A stretch of DNA of 64,000 nt, from NCBI RefSeq assembly GCF_000526315.1, contig NZ_JAFV01000001.1, positions 1,798,001 through 1,862,000 on the forward strand. The letters run 5' to 3'. The translations under genes were made by a program, and so were the position numbers. Below are positions 40,511 to 49,200 of this stretch, one piece after another. The stretch's first letter is position 1; each line of letters opens with the position of its first letter. The notes under the pieces were generated by a model that saw only the letters and a list, made by a program, of their open reading frames with translations, was not told the DNA's origin and did not search any database. This DNA comes from Methylopila sp. 73B. Its GTDB lineage: Bacteria; Pseudomonadota; Alphaproteobacteria; Rhizobiales; Methylopilaceae.

Positions 40511-40658
40511 CGCAGGCCTTCAGCTCTCGCCAGCGGGGAGAGGTCGCGAGGCGAAGCCGAGCGGGTGAGGGGGCGGGCGGTCTTCGGAAAGAGCTCAAGC
40601 CCCCTCACCCGGCCCTGCGGGCCGACCTCTCCCCGCTGGGGAGAGGTGAAGGCCTGCG
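40511..40658. repeat. Inverted repeat next to the truncated tail fibre
   Basis: Outer arms CGCAGGCCTTCAGCTCTC and GAGAGGTGAAGGCCTGCG, with inner arms GCCAGCGGGGAGAGGTCG and CGACCTCTCCCCGCTGGGGA and a central GTGAGGGGGC/GCCCCCTCAC stem. It fills the junction between the TIM-barrel gene and the fibre remnant. The 203 bases 40489-40691 hold nothing else. Confidence 0.8.
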
Positions 40659-40691
40659 CTCGGTCGGAGGAAAGTGATCGCCCTCCTGACG

Positions 40692-43600
40692 TCAGGCTTC
40701 GAAGCGGCCCGTGGCCGGAAGCCCGAGGCCGACGACGGCGGAAAGCTGGCGGACCTCGAAGTCGAAGGCCGCGGGCAAGGCCCCGAAGTCCGCGATCTGG
40801 TCGCTCGCGGCGTAGGTCGCGGACGGCGTCGTGGCCGCCAGCGTGCGGAGCACGGCGCCAGGGCCGTCGAGGATCGCGACCTCGTAGGCCTCGGTCTCTT
40901 CGGCCAGCCGCACCTCGCGGGCGTCGAAGTCGTCGCCGCCGATGCGGGTGCGGCGGATCCAGCGGAGCGCCACGTCGCCGCCGGTCGAGCGGCGCGCGGC
41001 CAGCCCCACCGGGGCAAGCGGGGTCAGGCCCCGCGCGCCGGCGCCGACGACGTAGGTCGCGTAGGTCGCGTCGTCCCGCGGCTTGGTGGAAGGCCCGACC
41101 CGCCAAGTCACGTCGAGTCCGCGGTCGCCCTCCGGCAGGTTCGAGACCGGGGTCGCGGCCGTGACGAGCACGAAGGCGGCGTTTTCGGGCGTCGGCGCGC
41201 CGATGGCGTCCTCCGTGCCGCACTGGCCGCGCAGAAGCTCCGTCAGCCGCCAGAGGTTCGGCCCCGCAAGCTCCGCCGCGCGGAACTGCAGCACCTCCCA
41301 GGCGCCGGACGGCCCCTTCACCGCGGCCACATTGGCGCCCGCGAACAGCGCCGCCTCCGTCACGCTCTCCAGCGCCCGGTCCGGCCCGAGCTCCACCACC
41401 AGCGCGTTGGTCCGGTCGAACCGGCCGGAGGCGTGGAACCCGAGCGGCTCGTCGAGCCGGCCGATGGTCGACGGAATCCTCAGCACCTGATCCAGCGCAA
41501 AGCCCGCGCCGTCGCGCGAGCGGTAGACCGCGACCGGCGTCCAGGGCCTCGCGTAGGCTGCGAGCCGTGGCGCGTGGGGCGCCTCGTCGCCCGCGATCAG
41601 CGGGAGGTCCAGCGCCTCGAACACCGGGGCCACGGGCAGCGCGCCCGACGGCGGCGGCCGGGTTTCGCCCGCGACCGGCTCCACGTTGCGGGCGTCGGGG
41701 TCGGCGCGGGTGGCTTTCGCCGGCCGCACATACTCGTCGCCCACCTCGTCGAGCCGCATCAGCGTCGTGCGGCCATGCGCCGTGAAGGTGACGAGGTCGC
41801 CCGGCTCCAGCGCCAGACGGCCCGGCGGCAGGGTCCACTCCGCCCGCTCGCGCTGCACGGAGGCCTCGATCAGCATGCCGTCCGCGATCGCCTGCGCCTC
41901 GACGGGCGAGAAGGCGATCGGCAGCGAGCGCTCCGCCACCGCGCGCCCCTCGCCGCCGAGCCGCCGGGCCTCGACCGCGCTGGAGCGGTAGTCGAGCGCG
42001 GGCTCGACGTAGCGCAGCTTCAGCACCGCCGGCACCTCGGAGGCCTGCGCGCGAGTGAGCCGGAACGCCGCCTTTTGGTCGCCCGGATCGACCAGGTCGT
42101 CCGGCGTCAACGCGGCCAGAGGCGCGTCGGCGCGGTTGGCGATCTCGATCGCGGCCCCCCTGGCCCGCGCCCGGGCGCCATAGGCCTCGAGCAGCGGCTC
42201 GATCGCGTCGCGGGCGCTCATCACCTGGTCGAGCGCGTAGCCGCGCACGAGCCCGTCGAGGCTGTCGAGCGCGAGCGGCGCCTCCACCGGCCGCCCGAGA
42301 TCGGCGACGACGTCGCGCAAGGGGATCTGCCCCAGCCGCCCCGACAGCCAATGCCCGCGCCGCCAGTTGTCGGCGTCCGCCCAGACGTCGCTGCGCACGG
42401 GAAACGCTGGAAACGGCCGGGCGTCCCAGGTCCAGACGAACAGCCGGACCGGGTCGATCATCCGTTCGCCGGTGACCTCCGACAGCGGGTTGTTTCCGCT
42501 CCAGCGACCCCAGTGCGTGAGCTGCGCGGTGAGGTAGGCGCGCTGGGCGAGGTCGTCGCGGCGGCCGTTGGAGAACCACGGCGTCGCGCTCTCCGAGGAC
42601 TTGCCGTCCACGAACACGTTCGGCTGGTTGGCGCCCTTGTCCACGCCCGCGCAGCCGATCTCGCAAAACACGATCGGCTTCGACTGCGGAACCCAGGCCG
42701 TCGGCGTCGCCTGCCGGACGCCGCCCGGGCGGTCGTGGTGCGGGTTCTCCCACCAGTTGCGGAAGTCCTTGACCCGGAACACCCAGTGCTCGCCGTGGGC
42801 CGTGTCGACGATCGGCGTGCGGACCTGCGCCGCGCAGTCGGCGGAGCTTGCGTAGAACCAGTCGTAGCCCTCGCCGCCTTCCACGTTTCCGTCGAGGTAG
42901 GCGAGGTCGTAGGGGCTTTTGGCTCCGCCGATCGCGTCGAGGTGGCCCGCGCCCTCGCGCCAGTCGGCCAGCGGCACGTAGTTGTCGACGCCGACGAAGT
43001 CGATGTTCGGGTCCGCCCACAGGGGGTCGAGGTGAAAGTGCACGTCGCCCGAGCCGTCGTCCGGCCGGTGGTTTGAATATTCCGTCCAGTCCGCGCCGTA
43101 GCCGATGCGGGCGTCGGGCAGCAGCGTGCGGACCTCGGCGGCGAGCGCCCGCAGCGCGGCGACAGCGGGGTAGCTCGACGGCCCGTCGCGCAGCGTGGTC
43201 AGCCCCACCATCTCGGAGCCGATCAGGAAGGCGTCGACGCCGCCGGCCGCCTTCGCGATCCGCGCCATGTGCAGCACGAAGCGGCGGTAGGACCACTCGT
43301 CCGGCCCGTCGTAGTCGACGGTGCGGTCGTCGTCGTCCCAGTGGAAGTCGCCGGCCTCGGCCGCGCCGAAGAACGCCGCCACGTCGGCGGCGACCGCGGC
43401 GGTCCCGTCCGGGGACCCCGGCCGGCCCGGCGCCGGATGGCAGGTGACGCGCCCGCGCCAGGGATAGGCCGGCTGTTCGCCGGCCCCGTAGGGGTCCGGC
43501 AGTCCGTTGCCGGCGGGAACGTCCATCAGCACGAAGGGGGTGAGCATCACCTTGAGGCCGCGGTCGTTCATCTCGCGGATCGCCTGCCGGATCGCCCGGT

Positions 43601-44627
43601 CCGCCGGCGCGCCGCCGAGCGCCGGGGCGCCGTCGAACTGCGACACGACCTCGACCTCGTCCCGCGTGCGGCCCGAGACGCGCCAGCTCCACGGCCGCGT
43701 GGGCTTGGTCCCGGTCTCGACCTTGGGGCAGATCTCACAGTGGCCGACCCGCAGGTCCGCCCCATGCCAGGCCACGATCAGCGAGACGCAGGACGCCCCC
43801 GGCGCCGCGGTCTCGAGATCGTCGAGCGCGACCAGCAGGTCGGCCTTTTCGGCGCCCGTGTGGACGTTCTCCGAGGCCCAGGCGCCGAAGGCGACGCGGC
43901 GCTCAACCGGCTCGGTCGCGTAGGCGAACTCGGCCGCGCCGGGGATCAGCGTCACGCCGGTGACGAGGTCCTCCAGCGCCGGCTCCCCGGACGGCGGGCG
44001 GCGGAGCACCTCCACCGTGATCTGCGGCACGCGGTTGCCGAAGTCCTCGAGCGGCAGCTCCTCGAACACGAGATAGGCGAGCCCGCGGTAGGCCGGCGCG
44101 AAGTCCGCGCCCTCGACCGCGACGATCTTGGGGTCGGGCTCCTGATCCTCCGTGCCCCGGTAGAGCCGGATCTCCACATCGTCCTTCGCGATCTCCCGCC
44201 CGTCCGCCCAGATGCGGCCGATCCCGTCGATCGGCCCTTCGCAGAGGCCGAGCGCGAAGCTGGCGTAATAGGCGTAGGTCGTGACCTCGGCCTTCGGGCC
44301 GCCGCCCTTGCCGCCGGAGCTTTCGGTGTTCGCGTCCTCCCGGAAGCGCGCGGCCCAGATGATCTGCCCGCCGAGCCGCATGCGCCCGTAGAGCCGCGTC
44401 ACGGCCGCGCCCTCGGTGGAGGCGGTGACGCGCAGATCATCGAGCCGCGGGCCCTTGCTCCGCTGCGTCGTCCCGAACAGCGCCTGGTCGAGCGCGGAGC
44501 CCGCCAGCCCGCCGATCGCCGAGCCGATGGCGGCCCCCGACAGCGTGGCGCCGAGCAGCGTGATCCCGGTCGGCAGCAGCGAGCCGCCGATCGCGGCCCC
44601 GATCGCGGTGAGCGCAAGCACGGCCAT
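40692..44627 (-). CDS. GTA host-specificity/tail-tip protein with TIM-barrel domain (g15-like)
   Basis: A 1311-residue protein, the usual length for this family (rcc01698-like). The glycine-rich hydrophobic N-terminus (MAVLALTAIGAAIGGSLL) is followed by the tail-assembly region, a glycoside-hydrolase-like TIM barrel (about residues 430-740, with GYGADWTEYSNHRPDDGSGD and KPIVFCEIGCAGVDKG) and the phage-tail C-terminal domains. It is thought to form the baseplate hub and contact the host envelope. The ATG at 44627 follows the end of RIME-like copy 3 by about 50 bases. Confidence 0.93.
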   Translation of the reverse strand: MAVLALTAIGAAIGGSLLPTGITLLGATLSGAAIGSAIGGLAGSALDQALFGTTQRSKGPRLDDLRVTASTEGAAVTRLYGRMRLGGQIIWAARFREDANTESSGGKGGGPKAEVTTYAYYASFALGLCEGPIDGIGRIWADGREIAKDDVEIRLYRGTEDQEPDPKIVAVEGADFAPAYRGLAYLVFEELPLEDFGNRVPQITVEVLRRPPSGEPALEDLVTGVTLIPGAAEFAYATEPVERRVAFGAWASENVHTGAEKADLLVALDDLETAAPGASCVSLIVAWHGADLRVGHCEICPKVETGTKPTRPWSWRVSGRTRDEVEVVSQFDGAPALGGAPADRAIRQAIREMNDRGLKVMLTPFVLMDVPAGNGLPDPYGAGEQPAYPWRGRVTCHPAPGRPGSPDGTAAVAADVAAFFGAAEAGDFHWDDDDRTVDYDGPDEWSYRRFVLHMARIAKAAGGVDAFLIGSEMVGLTTLRDGPSSYPAVAALRALAAEVRTLLPDARIGYGADWTEYSNHRPDDGSGDVHFHLDPLWADPNIDFVGVDNYVPLADWREGAGHLDAIGGAKSPYDLAYLDGNVEGGEGYDWFYASSADCAAQVRTPIVDTAHGEHWVFRVKDFRNWWENPHHDRPGGVRQATPTAWVPQSKPIVFCEIGCAGVDKGANQPNVFVDGKSSESATPWFSNGRRDDLAQRAYLTAQLTHWGRWSGNNPLSEVTGERMIDPVRLFVWTWDARPFPAFPVRSDVWADADNWRRGHWLSGRLGQIPLRDVVADLGRPVEAPLALDSLDGLVRGYALDQVMSARDAIEPLLEAYGARARARGAAIEIANRADAPLAALTPDDLVDPGDQKAAFRLTRAQASEVPAVLKLRYVEPALDYRSSAVEARRLGGEGRAVAERSLPIAFSPVEAQAIADGMLIEASVQRERAEWTLPPGRLALEPGDLVTFTAHGRTTLMRLDEVGDEYVRPAKATRADPDARNVEPVAGETRPPPSGALPVAPVFEALDLPLIAGDEAPHAPRLAAYARPWTPVAVYRSRDGAGFALDQVLRIPSTIGRLDEPLGFHASGRFDRTNALVVELGPDRALESVTEAALFAGANVAAVKGPSGAWEVLQFRAAELAGPNLWRLTELLRGQCGTEDAIGAPTPENAAFVLVTAATPVSNLPEGDRGLDVTWRVGPSTKPRDDATYATYVVGAGARGLTPLAPVGLAARRSTGGDVALRWIRRTRIGGDDFDAREVRLAEETEAYEVAILDGPGAVLRTLAATTPSATYAASDQIADFGALPAAFDFEVRQLSAVVGLGLPATGRFEA

Positions 44628-44676
44628 GGGGGGTGTCCTGAAGGTGAGTTGGGAGTCGACGAATTCGCTCAGGCCG

Positions 44677-44801
44677 CGTGCGTGCTTTGAGACGCCTCGC
44701 AAACGCGAGGCTCCTCAGCATGAGGAGGTTCGGGAGTTTCGAGCCTCAGGTCCCCTCATGCTGAGGAGCCGACCAGAGGTCGGCGTCTCGAAGCACGCAC
44801 G
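44677..44801. repeat. RIME-like palindromic repeat, copy 3, between g14- and g15-like genes
   Basis: Outer arms CGTGCGTGCTTTGAGACGCC and GGCGTCTCGAAGCACGCACG, inner arms GGCTCCTCAGCATGAGGAGG and CCCCTCATGCTGAGGAGCC. It starts eight bases beyond the end of the NlpC/P60 gene. It separates two genes that are adjacent in other GTAs. Confidence 0.87.
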
Positions 44802-44808
44802 TCCCGGC

Positions 44809-45273
44809 TCAGAGCCCCGCCGGAAACCGAAACCGCGCGACCAGCCGCCGCCGCCAGACGTCCGGGATCGCGGTCTCCGCCACCGCGTGGCCGTCGTAGG
44901 CGTGGACCATGGCCGCGGGTCCCGTCGCGACGCCGGCGTGGCGCGCCGGGCCGTCGCGGCGGACGCGGAACAGCAGCACGTCGCCGGGCGTGACCTCGTC
45001 CGGCGGCAGCTCGACGAGGCGGCGGCGGGCGGCGGCGAGCAGCATCTCGGCGCCGCCGTCCTCCGCCCAGCTGCGGGCGTAGGGCGCGAGCGGCTCGGGC
45101 TCCGGGCCGATCAGCTCCCGCCAGACGCCGCGGACGACGCCGAGGCAATCGGCGCCCGCGCCGACGAGGCTCGCCTGGTGGCGGTAGGGCGTGCCGATCC
45201 ATCCTCGCGCCGCCGCCACGACCTTTTCAGCGTCGAGCGTTACCGGCCGTTCCTCATGCCAAATCTCAGACAA
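44809..45273 (-). CDS. GTA NlpC/P60 tail peptidase (g14-like)
   Basis: A 154-residue NlpC/P60 peptidase of the TIGR02219 type. The catalytic Cys is in GADCLGVVRGVWREL near residue 43 and the His in GPARHAGVATG near residue 112. It should open the murein layer during delivery. The ATG overlaps the DUF2163 stop by eight bases. Confidence 0.92.
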   Translation of the reverse strand: MSEIWHEERPVTLDAEKVVAAARGWIGTPYRHQASLVGAGADCLGVVRGVWRELIGPEPEPLAPYARSWAEDGGAEMLLAAARRRLVELPPDEVTPGDVLLFRVRRDGPARHAGVATGPAAMVHAYDGHAVAETAIPDVWRRRLVARFRFPAGL

Positions 45274-46138
45274 GCCGGCCTCCGTCGTTGTCGCCGTCGG
45301 AGCGGGCGGAGCCGGTGAGCCAGTCGTTGCCCGGCATGTGCGGGAAGCCGCGGAAATTTTTATGGTTAATGAAGCGTTTACGGCAGGTTGTGAAGCTCTT
45401 GTCGCAACCGGCGGTGACCGTGAACGCGTCGCCCACGGCGAGCGCCATGGGGGGCGTCTCGGCGCAGTCCGCCTCGGCCCCGTCGTGGCGCCGGAGTTCC
45501 GAAATGGAGCCCACGTTCGCGCCTTCGACCCAGAGGAGCCGCCCGCGCGTGAAGACCGTTCCGCGGCCGGACAACGCCTCGGCGCGGAAGGCGCGGGCGC
45601 TGCGGATCTCGGTGACCACGCCTTCCGCGCGGTGGGCGGGCGCGGTCAGGTCCACACCGCAGCGGGCGTCGCCGAGCTCCGCGTCGCAGGCGCGCTGGTA
45701 GAGCCGCCCCTGCGGCTGCTGCAGCGCGGAGGCGAGGCCGCGCAGCTCCGCCGTGAACAGGCTGCGCTCGCGCGCCACCTCGCCGAGGACGCCCGCGAAC
45801 AGCAGCAGCGGCGCGCCCGCCGCCCGCCAGTCGACCAGCGAGAGCGTGACGGAGGCGCCGTCGTAGAGCCCGCGCGCGAGGTCGATCTCGCTCAAGCCAG
45901 CGTCGTCCAGCGCGCCCACCACGTCGAGCCCGCCCGCGGCGAGGCCGAGCGCGGCTTCGGCGGCGGACGCCGTCATGCCGCTTTCCGCGCGGTAGGTCTC
46001 GCCCGCGACGACCAGGTCGCGGTCGTGGTCGGTGAAGCCCAGCACCACGCCGTCCCGCCGCGCGAGCCGCCACAGCCGGGCGAAGGTGGTGGCCCCGGAG
46101 GCGAGCGCCGCCGCCATGGGTTCGGGAATGTCGCGCAT
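45266..46138 (-). CDS. GTA DUF2163 hub protein (g13-like)
   Basis: A 290-residue DUF2163 protein with the N-terminal TTFARLWRLARRDGVVLGFT segment, a Cys pair in QRACDAELGDARCGVDL, and the late CDKSFTTCRKRFINHKNFRGF and PHMPGNDWLTG segments. In RcGTA the homologue binds an iron-sulfur cluster through four Cys and forms part of the hub. Those Cys are visible here. The C-terminal tail SDGDNDGGRLV is acidic and variable. Confidence 0.92.
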   Translation of the reverse strand: MRDIPEPMAAALASGATTFARLWRLARRDGVVLGFTDHDRDLVVAGETYRAESGMTASAAEAALGLAAGGLDVVGALDDAGLSEIDLARGLYDGASVTLSLVDWRAAGAPLLLFAGVLGEVARERSLFTAELRGLASALQQPQGRLYQRACDAELGDARCGVDLTAPAHRAEGVVTEIRSARAFRAEALSGRGTVFTRGRLLWVEGANVGSISELRRHDGAEADCAETPPMALAVGDAFTVTAGCDKSFTTCRKRFINHKNFRGFPHMPGNDWLTGSARSDGDNDGGRLV

Positions 46139-46180
46139 GGGGACGCCTCGAAGCGGGACCGCGTCGCCTCTCCACCCGAG

Positions 46181-46277
46181 CCGTCATGCCCGGCGCAGCC
46201 GGGCATCCACGACTTGGGCGCGGAAAGAGCGACGTCGTGCGAAGTCGTGGATGCCCGCCGAAGGGCGGGCATGACGG
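46181..46277. repeat. Palindromic repeat between DUF2460 and DUF2163 genes
   Basis: A nested palindrome with CCGTCATGCCCGGC and its mate CGGGCATGACGG outside, and CGGGCATCCACGACTT and AAGTCGTGGATGCCCG inside. It belongs to a different family from the RIME-like copies and resembles the dispersed intergenic repeats common in Bradyrhizobium-type genomes. Confidence 0.82.
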
Positions 46278-46300
46278 CGTTTCATTCGGCGACCAGGCGG

Positions 46301-46930
46301 CTATCGCAGCCGGATCTCCACCACCGGGATCGACGGGATCGCCCCCGCCTCGAAGGCCGCGAGGTCGATCTCCAGCCGGTCCATGTCGAACCGCACGGGC
46401 ACGTCGAACCGGAAGCCGGCGGAGACGGCGGCGCCGGCCGAGGGCGGCACATCGAGCACGACCGCGCCGTTGGTCATGTCGAGCGCGAAGGCGGTCGTCG
46501 CGACGCCCCCGACGGCGACCACGACCGAGTCCGCCACGGGCTTCGCGATCGGCCTGACATAGGGGTCGAAGGCGCCGCCGTAGGTCTTGGTGAGGGGGAA
46601 CCGGCGGGTGCTCCCGTCGCCGGTCCCGATCCGCTGGTCGGTCGCCGAGACCGCAGCGCCCGGCGCGGAGGAGCAATGGTCCAGCGGGTCCCTGAAGCGG
46701 AAGCCGTGCAGCCTGCCGCGCCGCTCCTCGAAGAAGGCGACGACGGCCGCGAGCTGGACGAGCGTGCGCACGCCGAGCCCCGCGTCCCACCGCCGCCGCG
46801 AGTGCGCCCAGACGGCGTTGCGCTCCTCGAAGCCGGAACCCAGCGTCGCGATCTCAGTCTTTCGCTCCGGCCCGCCGCGCGCGCCGCGGGCGATGTCGGT
46901 GGGGAAGCGCACGTCGTGGAACGCGGTCAC
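46301..46930 (-). CDS. GTA DUF2460 distal tail protein (g12-like)
   Basis: A 209-residue DUF2460 protein with FHDVRFPTDIARGARGGPER, SRRRWDAGLGVRTLVQLAAV, the GRLHGFRFRDPLDHCS core and LTKTYGGAFDPYVRPIAKP. RcGTA g12 is 210 residues. It caps the tail tube and anchors the hub. The start ATG overlaps the tape-measure stop. Confidence 0.93.
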   Translation of the reverse strand: MTAFHDVRFPTDIARGARGGPERKTEIATLGSGFEERNAVWAHSRRRWDAGLGVRTLVQLAAVVAFFEERRGRLHGFRFRDPLDHCSSAPGAAVSATDQRIGTGDGSTRRFPLTKTYGGAFDPYVRPIAKPVADSVVVAVGGVATTAFALDMTNGAVVLDVPPSAGAAVSAGFRFDVPVRFDMDRLEIDLAAFEAGAIPSIPVVEIRLR

Positions 46931-47478
46931 AGCCCCCGCCTCCCGCGCGCTACGGCCCGCGCGAGCGCGGCCGCGACCTGGCCTTCGGAGCGGCGGAAGC
47001 CTTCGACGTCGGGCGTCGTGATGTTGACGGTGACGGACCCGCCGCCCCCGCCGCCGCCCGAGGCGACGCCGAGACGTCCGTCCGCGCCGCGCGTCAGCGG
47101 GAGCACGGCTTCCGGCCCCGCCTCGCCGGCGAGCGCCAGCGCCGCGCCGCCAGCGGAAAGCACGGTCGGCGCCGAGAGCACGCCGCCCTTCGCCATGGGC
47201 GTGACGCCGCCGAGGAGGCTCGACATGAGGTTCGAGAACATGCCGCCGACCGCCTTCTCGGCCGGCCGGAGCGCGGCCGAGAGCGCGAGCTCCGAGAGGC
47301 GTGAGCCGAGCCCCTTCAGCACGTCGGAGAGCGAGCGCCCCTTGACGACGCCGCCCTCCAGCGCGTCGCCGATCGCGGAGCCGAAGCCGCGCGCGAGGCG
47401 CTGGGCGTCGGTCATCTCGCGGCGAAAGCCGGTCAGGTCGACCCGGACGTCGAGGGACACGGGTTCAGATCCGGCCAT
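46927..47478 (-). CDS. GTA tape-measure protein, very short (g11-like)
   Basis: Only 183 residues: a helical N-terminal half (DVRVDLTGFRREMTDAQRLA), a LRPAEKAVGGMFSNLMSSLL segment, then AKGGVLSAPTVLSAGGAALA and a glycine run. Siphophage tape measures are usually several hundred to thousands of residues, whereas RcGTA g11 is about 220. The short ruler implies a correspondingly short tail and is a good mark of a GTA rather than an ordinary prophage. Confidence 0.88.
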   Translation of the reverse strand: MAGSEPVSLDVRVDLTGFRREMTDAQRLARGFGSAIGDALEGGVVKGRSLSDVLKGLGSRLSELALSAALRPAEKAVGGMFSNLMSSLLGGVTPMAKGGVLSAPTVLSAGGAALALAGEAGPEAVLPLTRGADGRLGVASGGGGGGGSVTVNITTPDVEGFRRSEGQVAAALARAVARGRRGL

Positions 47479-47653
47479 GGGAGATCTCCTCGTCGGGAAA
47501 GCGGGCGATCAGGGCGGCGAGTTCGGCCTTGGCGAGCGGCTTCGGGCCGGCATGACGGCGCGTCACGCCGTCGGCGGCGGCGGCGATCTCCCGCGGGGTC
47601 GCGCGCCAGAAGGCGTCGGGGCTGAGCCGCAGCACGCCGAGGCCGAAGCCCAT
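47465..47653 (-). CDS. GTA tail assembly chaperone-like small protein (g10.1-like)
   Basis: A 62-residue protein with LRLSPDAFWRATPREIAAAA and a C-terminal ALIARFPDEEISHGRI. This is the rcc01693-type small protein located just before the tape measure in GTAs. It overlaps both neighbours: its start touches the g10-like stop and its stop lies inside the tape-measure start region. Confidence 0.85.
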   Translation of the reverse strand: MGFGLGVLRLSPDAFWRATPREIAAAADGVTRRHAGPKPLAKAELAALIARFPDEEISHGRI

Positions 47654-48015
47654 CAGCTCGTCCCAGGGAAAGGGCCGTTCGCCTCGCCCGGCGCGCCCTC
47701 CCCCGCGCCGCCGAAGGTCGCCTGCAACAGATCCGCCACCGCGCGGACGTATCCGGCGGCGCCCTCCGCATGGGCGAGCCGCGCGACCTCAACGTCGGCG
47801 ATCTCCTCGCCCGCGCCGCGGAGGCCCGCTCCTAGGATGAGGGTGGCGTCGCGGGCGGAGAGCCGTCCGCTCTCGAAGCGCTCGGCCAGCGCCGTGAGGT
47901 CGGCGACGCCGAAGGCCGCCTCGAGCTCGGCCAGCGCGCCGAGGGTGAGGACCAGGCGGCGCGGCCGGCCGTCGAACACGGCCTCCGTCTCGCCGCGGCG
48001 GCGGTTTGCGGGCAT
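47653..48015 (-). CDS. GTA gp10-family protein, tail chaperone-like
   Basis: A 120-residue protein with the family core RRLVLTLGALAELEAAFGVA and LTALAERFESGRLSARDATL, followed by a Gly/Pro-rich tail. It is the usual gp10 position between tail tube and tape measure. By position it corresponds to the first tail assembly chaperone of long-tailed phages. Confidence 0.87.
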   Translation of the reverse strand: MPANRRRGETEAVFDGRPRRLVLTLGALAELEAAFGVADLTALAERFESGRLSARDATLILGAGLRGAGEEIADVEVARLAHAEGAAGYVRAVADLLQATFGGAGEGAPGEANGPFPGTS

Positions 48016-48019
48016 GGCC

Positions 48020-48430
48020 TCAGACCGCCGTGAAGGCGAGCGCGCCGGCGCTCTCGAGCGCGAGGTCGTAGACGACCTCCCCGGCGTGGTCGCCCCGGTA
48101 GTCGAGGCCCGTCACCTGGAAGGGTCCCTCCACCCGGCCGAAGTCGGGGATGACGATCTGGAACACGGCCGCCGCGCCGTCGAAGACGAGCCCGCGCACC
48201 AGCGCGTCGGAGGCGTCGTCGCGGAAAACGCCGGCGCCGGCGACGCTGGCCCTCTTCACGCCGGCGCCGGCCAGCAGCTCGCGCCACCGGCCGGCGCTTT
48301 CGGAATGGGTGACGTCGACCGGCTCCGCGTTGAACGACAGCGAGCGCGCGCGCAAGCCCGCCACCGTCGTGAAGCCGCCCGCGCCGTCGGCGATCTTGAG
48401 CAGCAGGTCCTTGCCCTTCTGGATGGCCAT
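48020..48430 (-). CDS. GTA major tail tube protein (g9-like, TP901-1 type)
   Basis: A 136-residue protein starting MAIQKGKDLLLKIADGAGGF, with RARSLSFNAEPVDVTHSESA and GVFRDDASDALVRGLVFDGA. This is the phage major tail protein TP901-1 family typical of GTAs. It polymerises into the tail tube. Confidence 0.92.
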   Translation of the reverse strand: MAIQKGKDLLLKIADGAGGFTTVAGLRARSLSFNAEPVDVTHSESAGRWRELLAGAGVKRASVAGAGVFRDDASDALVRGLVFDGAAAVFQIVIPDFGRVEGPFQVTGLDYRGDHAGEVVYDLALESAGALAFTAV

Positions 48431-48451
48431 GATGTCCCTCGAGGAATGACG

Positions 48452-48865
48452 TCAGAGCGGTTCGGTGACCGCGCGGAACGAGACGGTCGCGCGGCGACGG
48501 CCGTTGTCGGCGGCGCGGCCGGAGTCGGTGAAGCGCCAGGCGAGGCTCGCGAGGCTGTGGCCTTCGGGCGAGAGCGCGGCGCCGTCGAGCCGGCGCACCA
48601 GCCGGTCGGCGATCTTGAGCGCCTCCGCCAGCCCGCCCTCGCGCGAGACCACCTCCAGCGCGAACAGGTGCTCCTCGACCGGCGCGGCGTCTCCCGAGAG
48701 GTCGCGGGTCTCGACGCCGCCGAGCGCGACGTAGGGCGCGGCGGCCGCGCGGGGCGGCTCGTCGTAGACGTGGGCGCCGCCCAGCAGCGCGGCGAGCGCC
48801 GTGTCAAGGATGAGGTGCTGATACACGGCTGCCCGAAGCGACAGGGTTGCGGAGACCTCGCTCAC
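48452..48865 (-). CDS. GTA tail terminator, DUF3168 (g8-like)
   Basis: About 137 residues from a GTG that overlaps the head-closure stop (GTGA). The sequence shows LRAAVYQHLILDTALAALLG, HVYDEPPRAAAAPYVALGGV and LEVVSREGGLAEALKIADRL, the DUF3168 pattern. It should cap the tail at the head-proximal end. Confidence 0.9.
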   Translation of the reverse strand: MSEVSATLSLRAAVYQHLILDTALAALLGGAHVYDEPPRAAAAPYVALGGVETRDLSGDAAPVEEHLFALEVVSREGGLAEALKIADRLVRRLDGAALSPEGHSLASLAWRFTDSGRAADNGRRRATVSFRAVTEPL

Positions 48866-49200
48866 GGCGTCGTCTCCTCGCAGAGCAGCTCCTCGAACCG
48901 GCCGTCGGCGTCGGCGAGCCGCACCGAGAGCACCTCGAACGTCCGCTCGCGCCAGAGCACGCGATGACCGCCGGTGACGTCGCCGCGGGCGCGCAGCGTC
49001 ACGCGGTAGAGACGGGCGAGACCGAGCGCGAAGCCGCGTTGCGTCTCCGCGGCGTTCAACGGCTCGACGCTCGCGAAGGCCTCGCCGGCGCTGGCGAAAC
49101 TGCGCGCGACGCCGCCGGCGCCGTCCGGCGTCTCCACCGGGGCGAGGATCTCGACCCGCCGCCGGAGCGCGCCGAGCGGAAGCGCGACCACGCCGCTCAC
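48862..49200 (-). CDS. GTA head-closure/head-tail adaptor protein (g7-like)
   Basis: A 112-residue protein from GTG at 49200, overlapping the connector stop. The segment LGALRRRVEILAPVETPDGA is the usual opening of the head-tail joining family (phage_H_T_join), followed by LARLYRVTLRARGDVTGGHR and VLWRERTFEVLSVRLADADG. The same frame continues far upstream through non-coding sequence, which is not part of the gene. Confidence 0.88.
   Translation of the reverse strand: MSGVVALPLGALRRRVEILAPVETPDGAGGVARSFASAGEAFASVEPLNAAETQRGFALGLARLYRVTLRARGDVTGGHRVLWRERTFEVLSVRLADADGRFEELLCEETTP

Noticed and set aside
40489-43692. Upstream extension of the fibre frame to a 1449-codon gene
   Set aside because: The extension runs through the inverted repeat and then antisense-frame shadow of the TIM-barrel gene; its composition is unlike a protein.
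46927-47478. Truncated tape measure as evidence of a broken prophage
   Set aside because: RcGTA-type tape measures are naturally about this short, and both ends of the gene are coupled to intact neighbours.
45191-48967. Plus-strand open frame of 1258 codons across the GTA tail genes
   Set aside because: It is antisense to at least nine well-recognised tail genes and has no motif.
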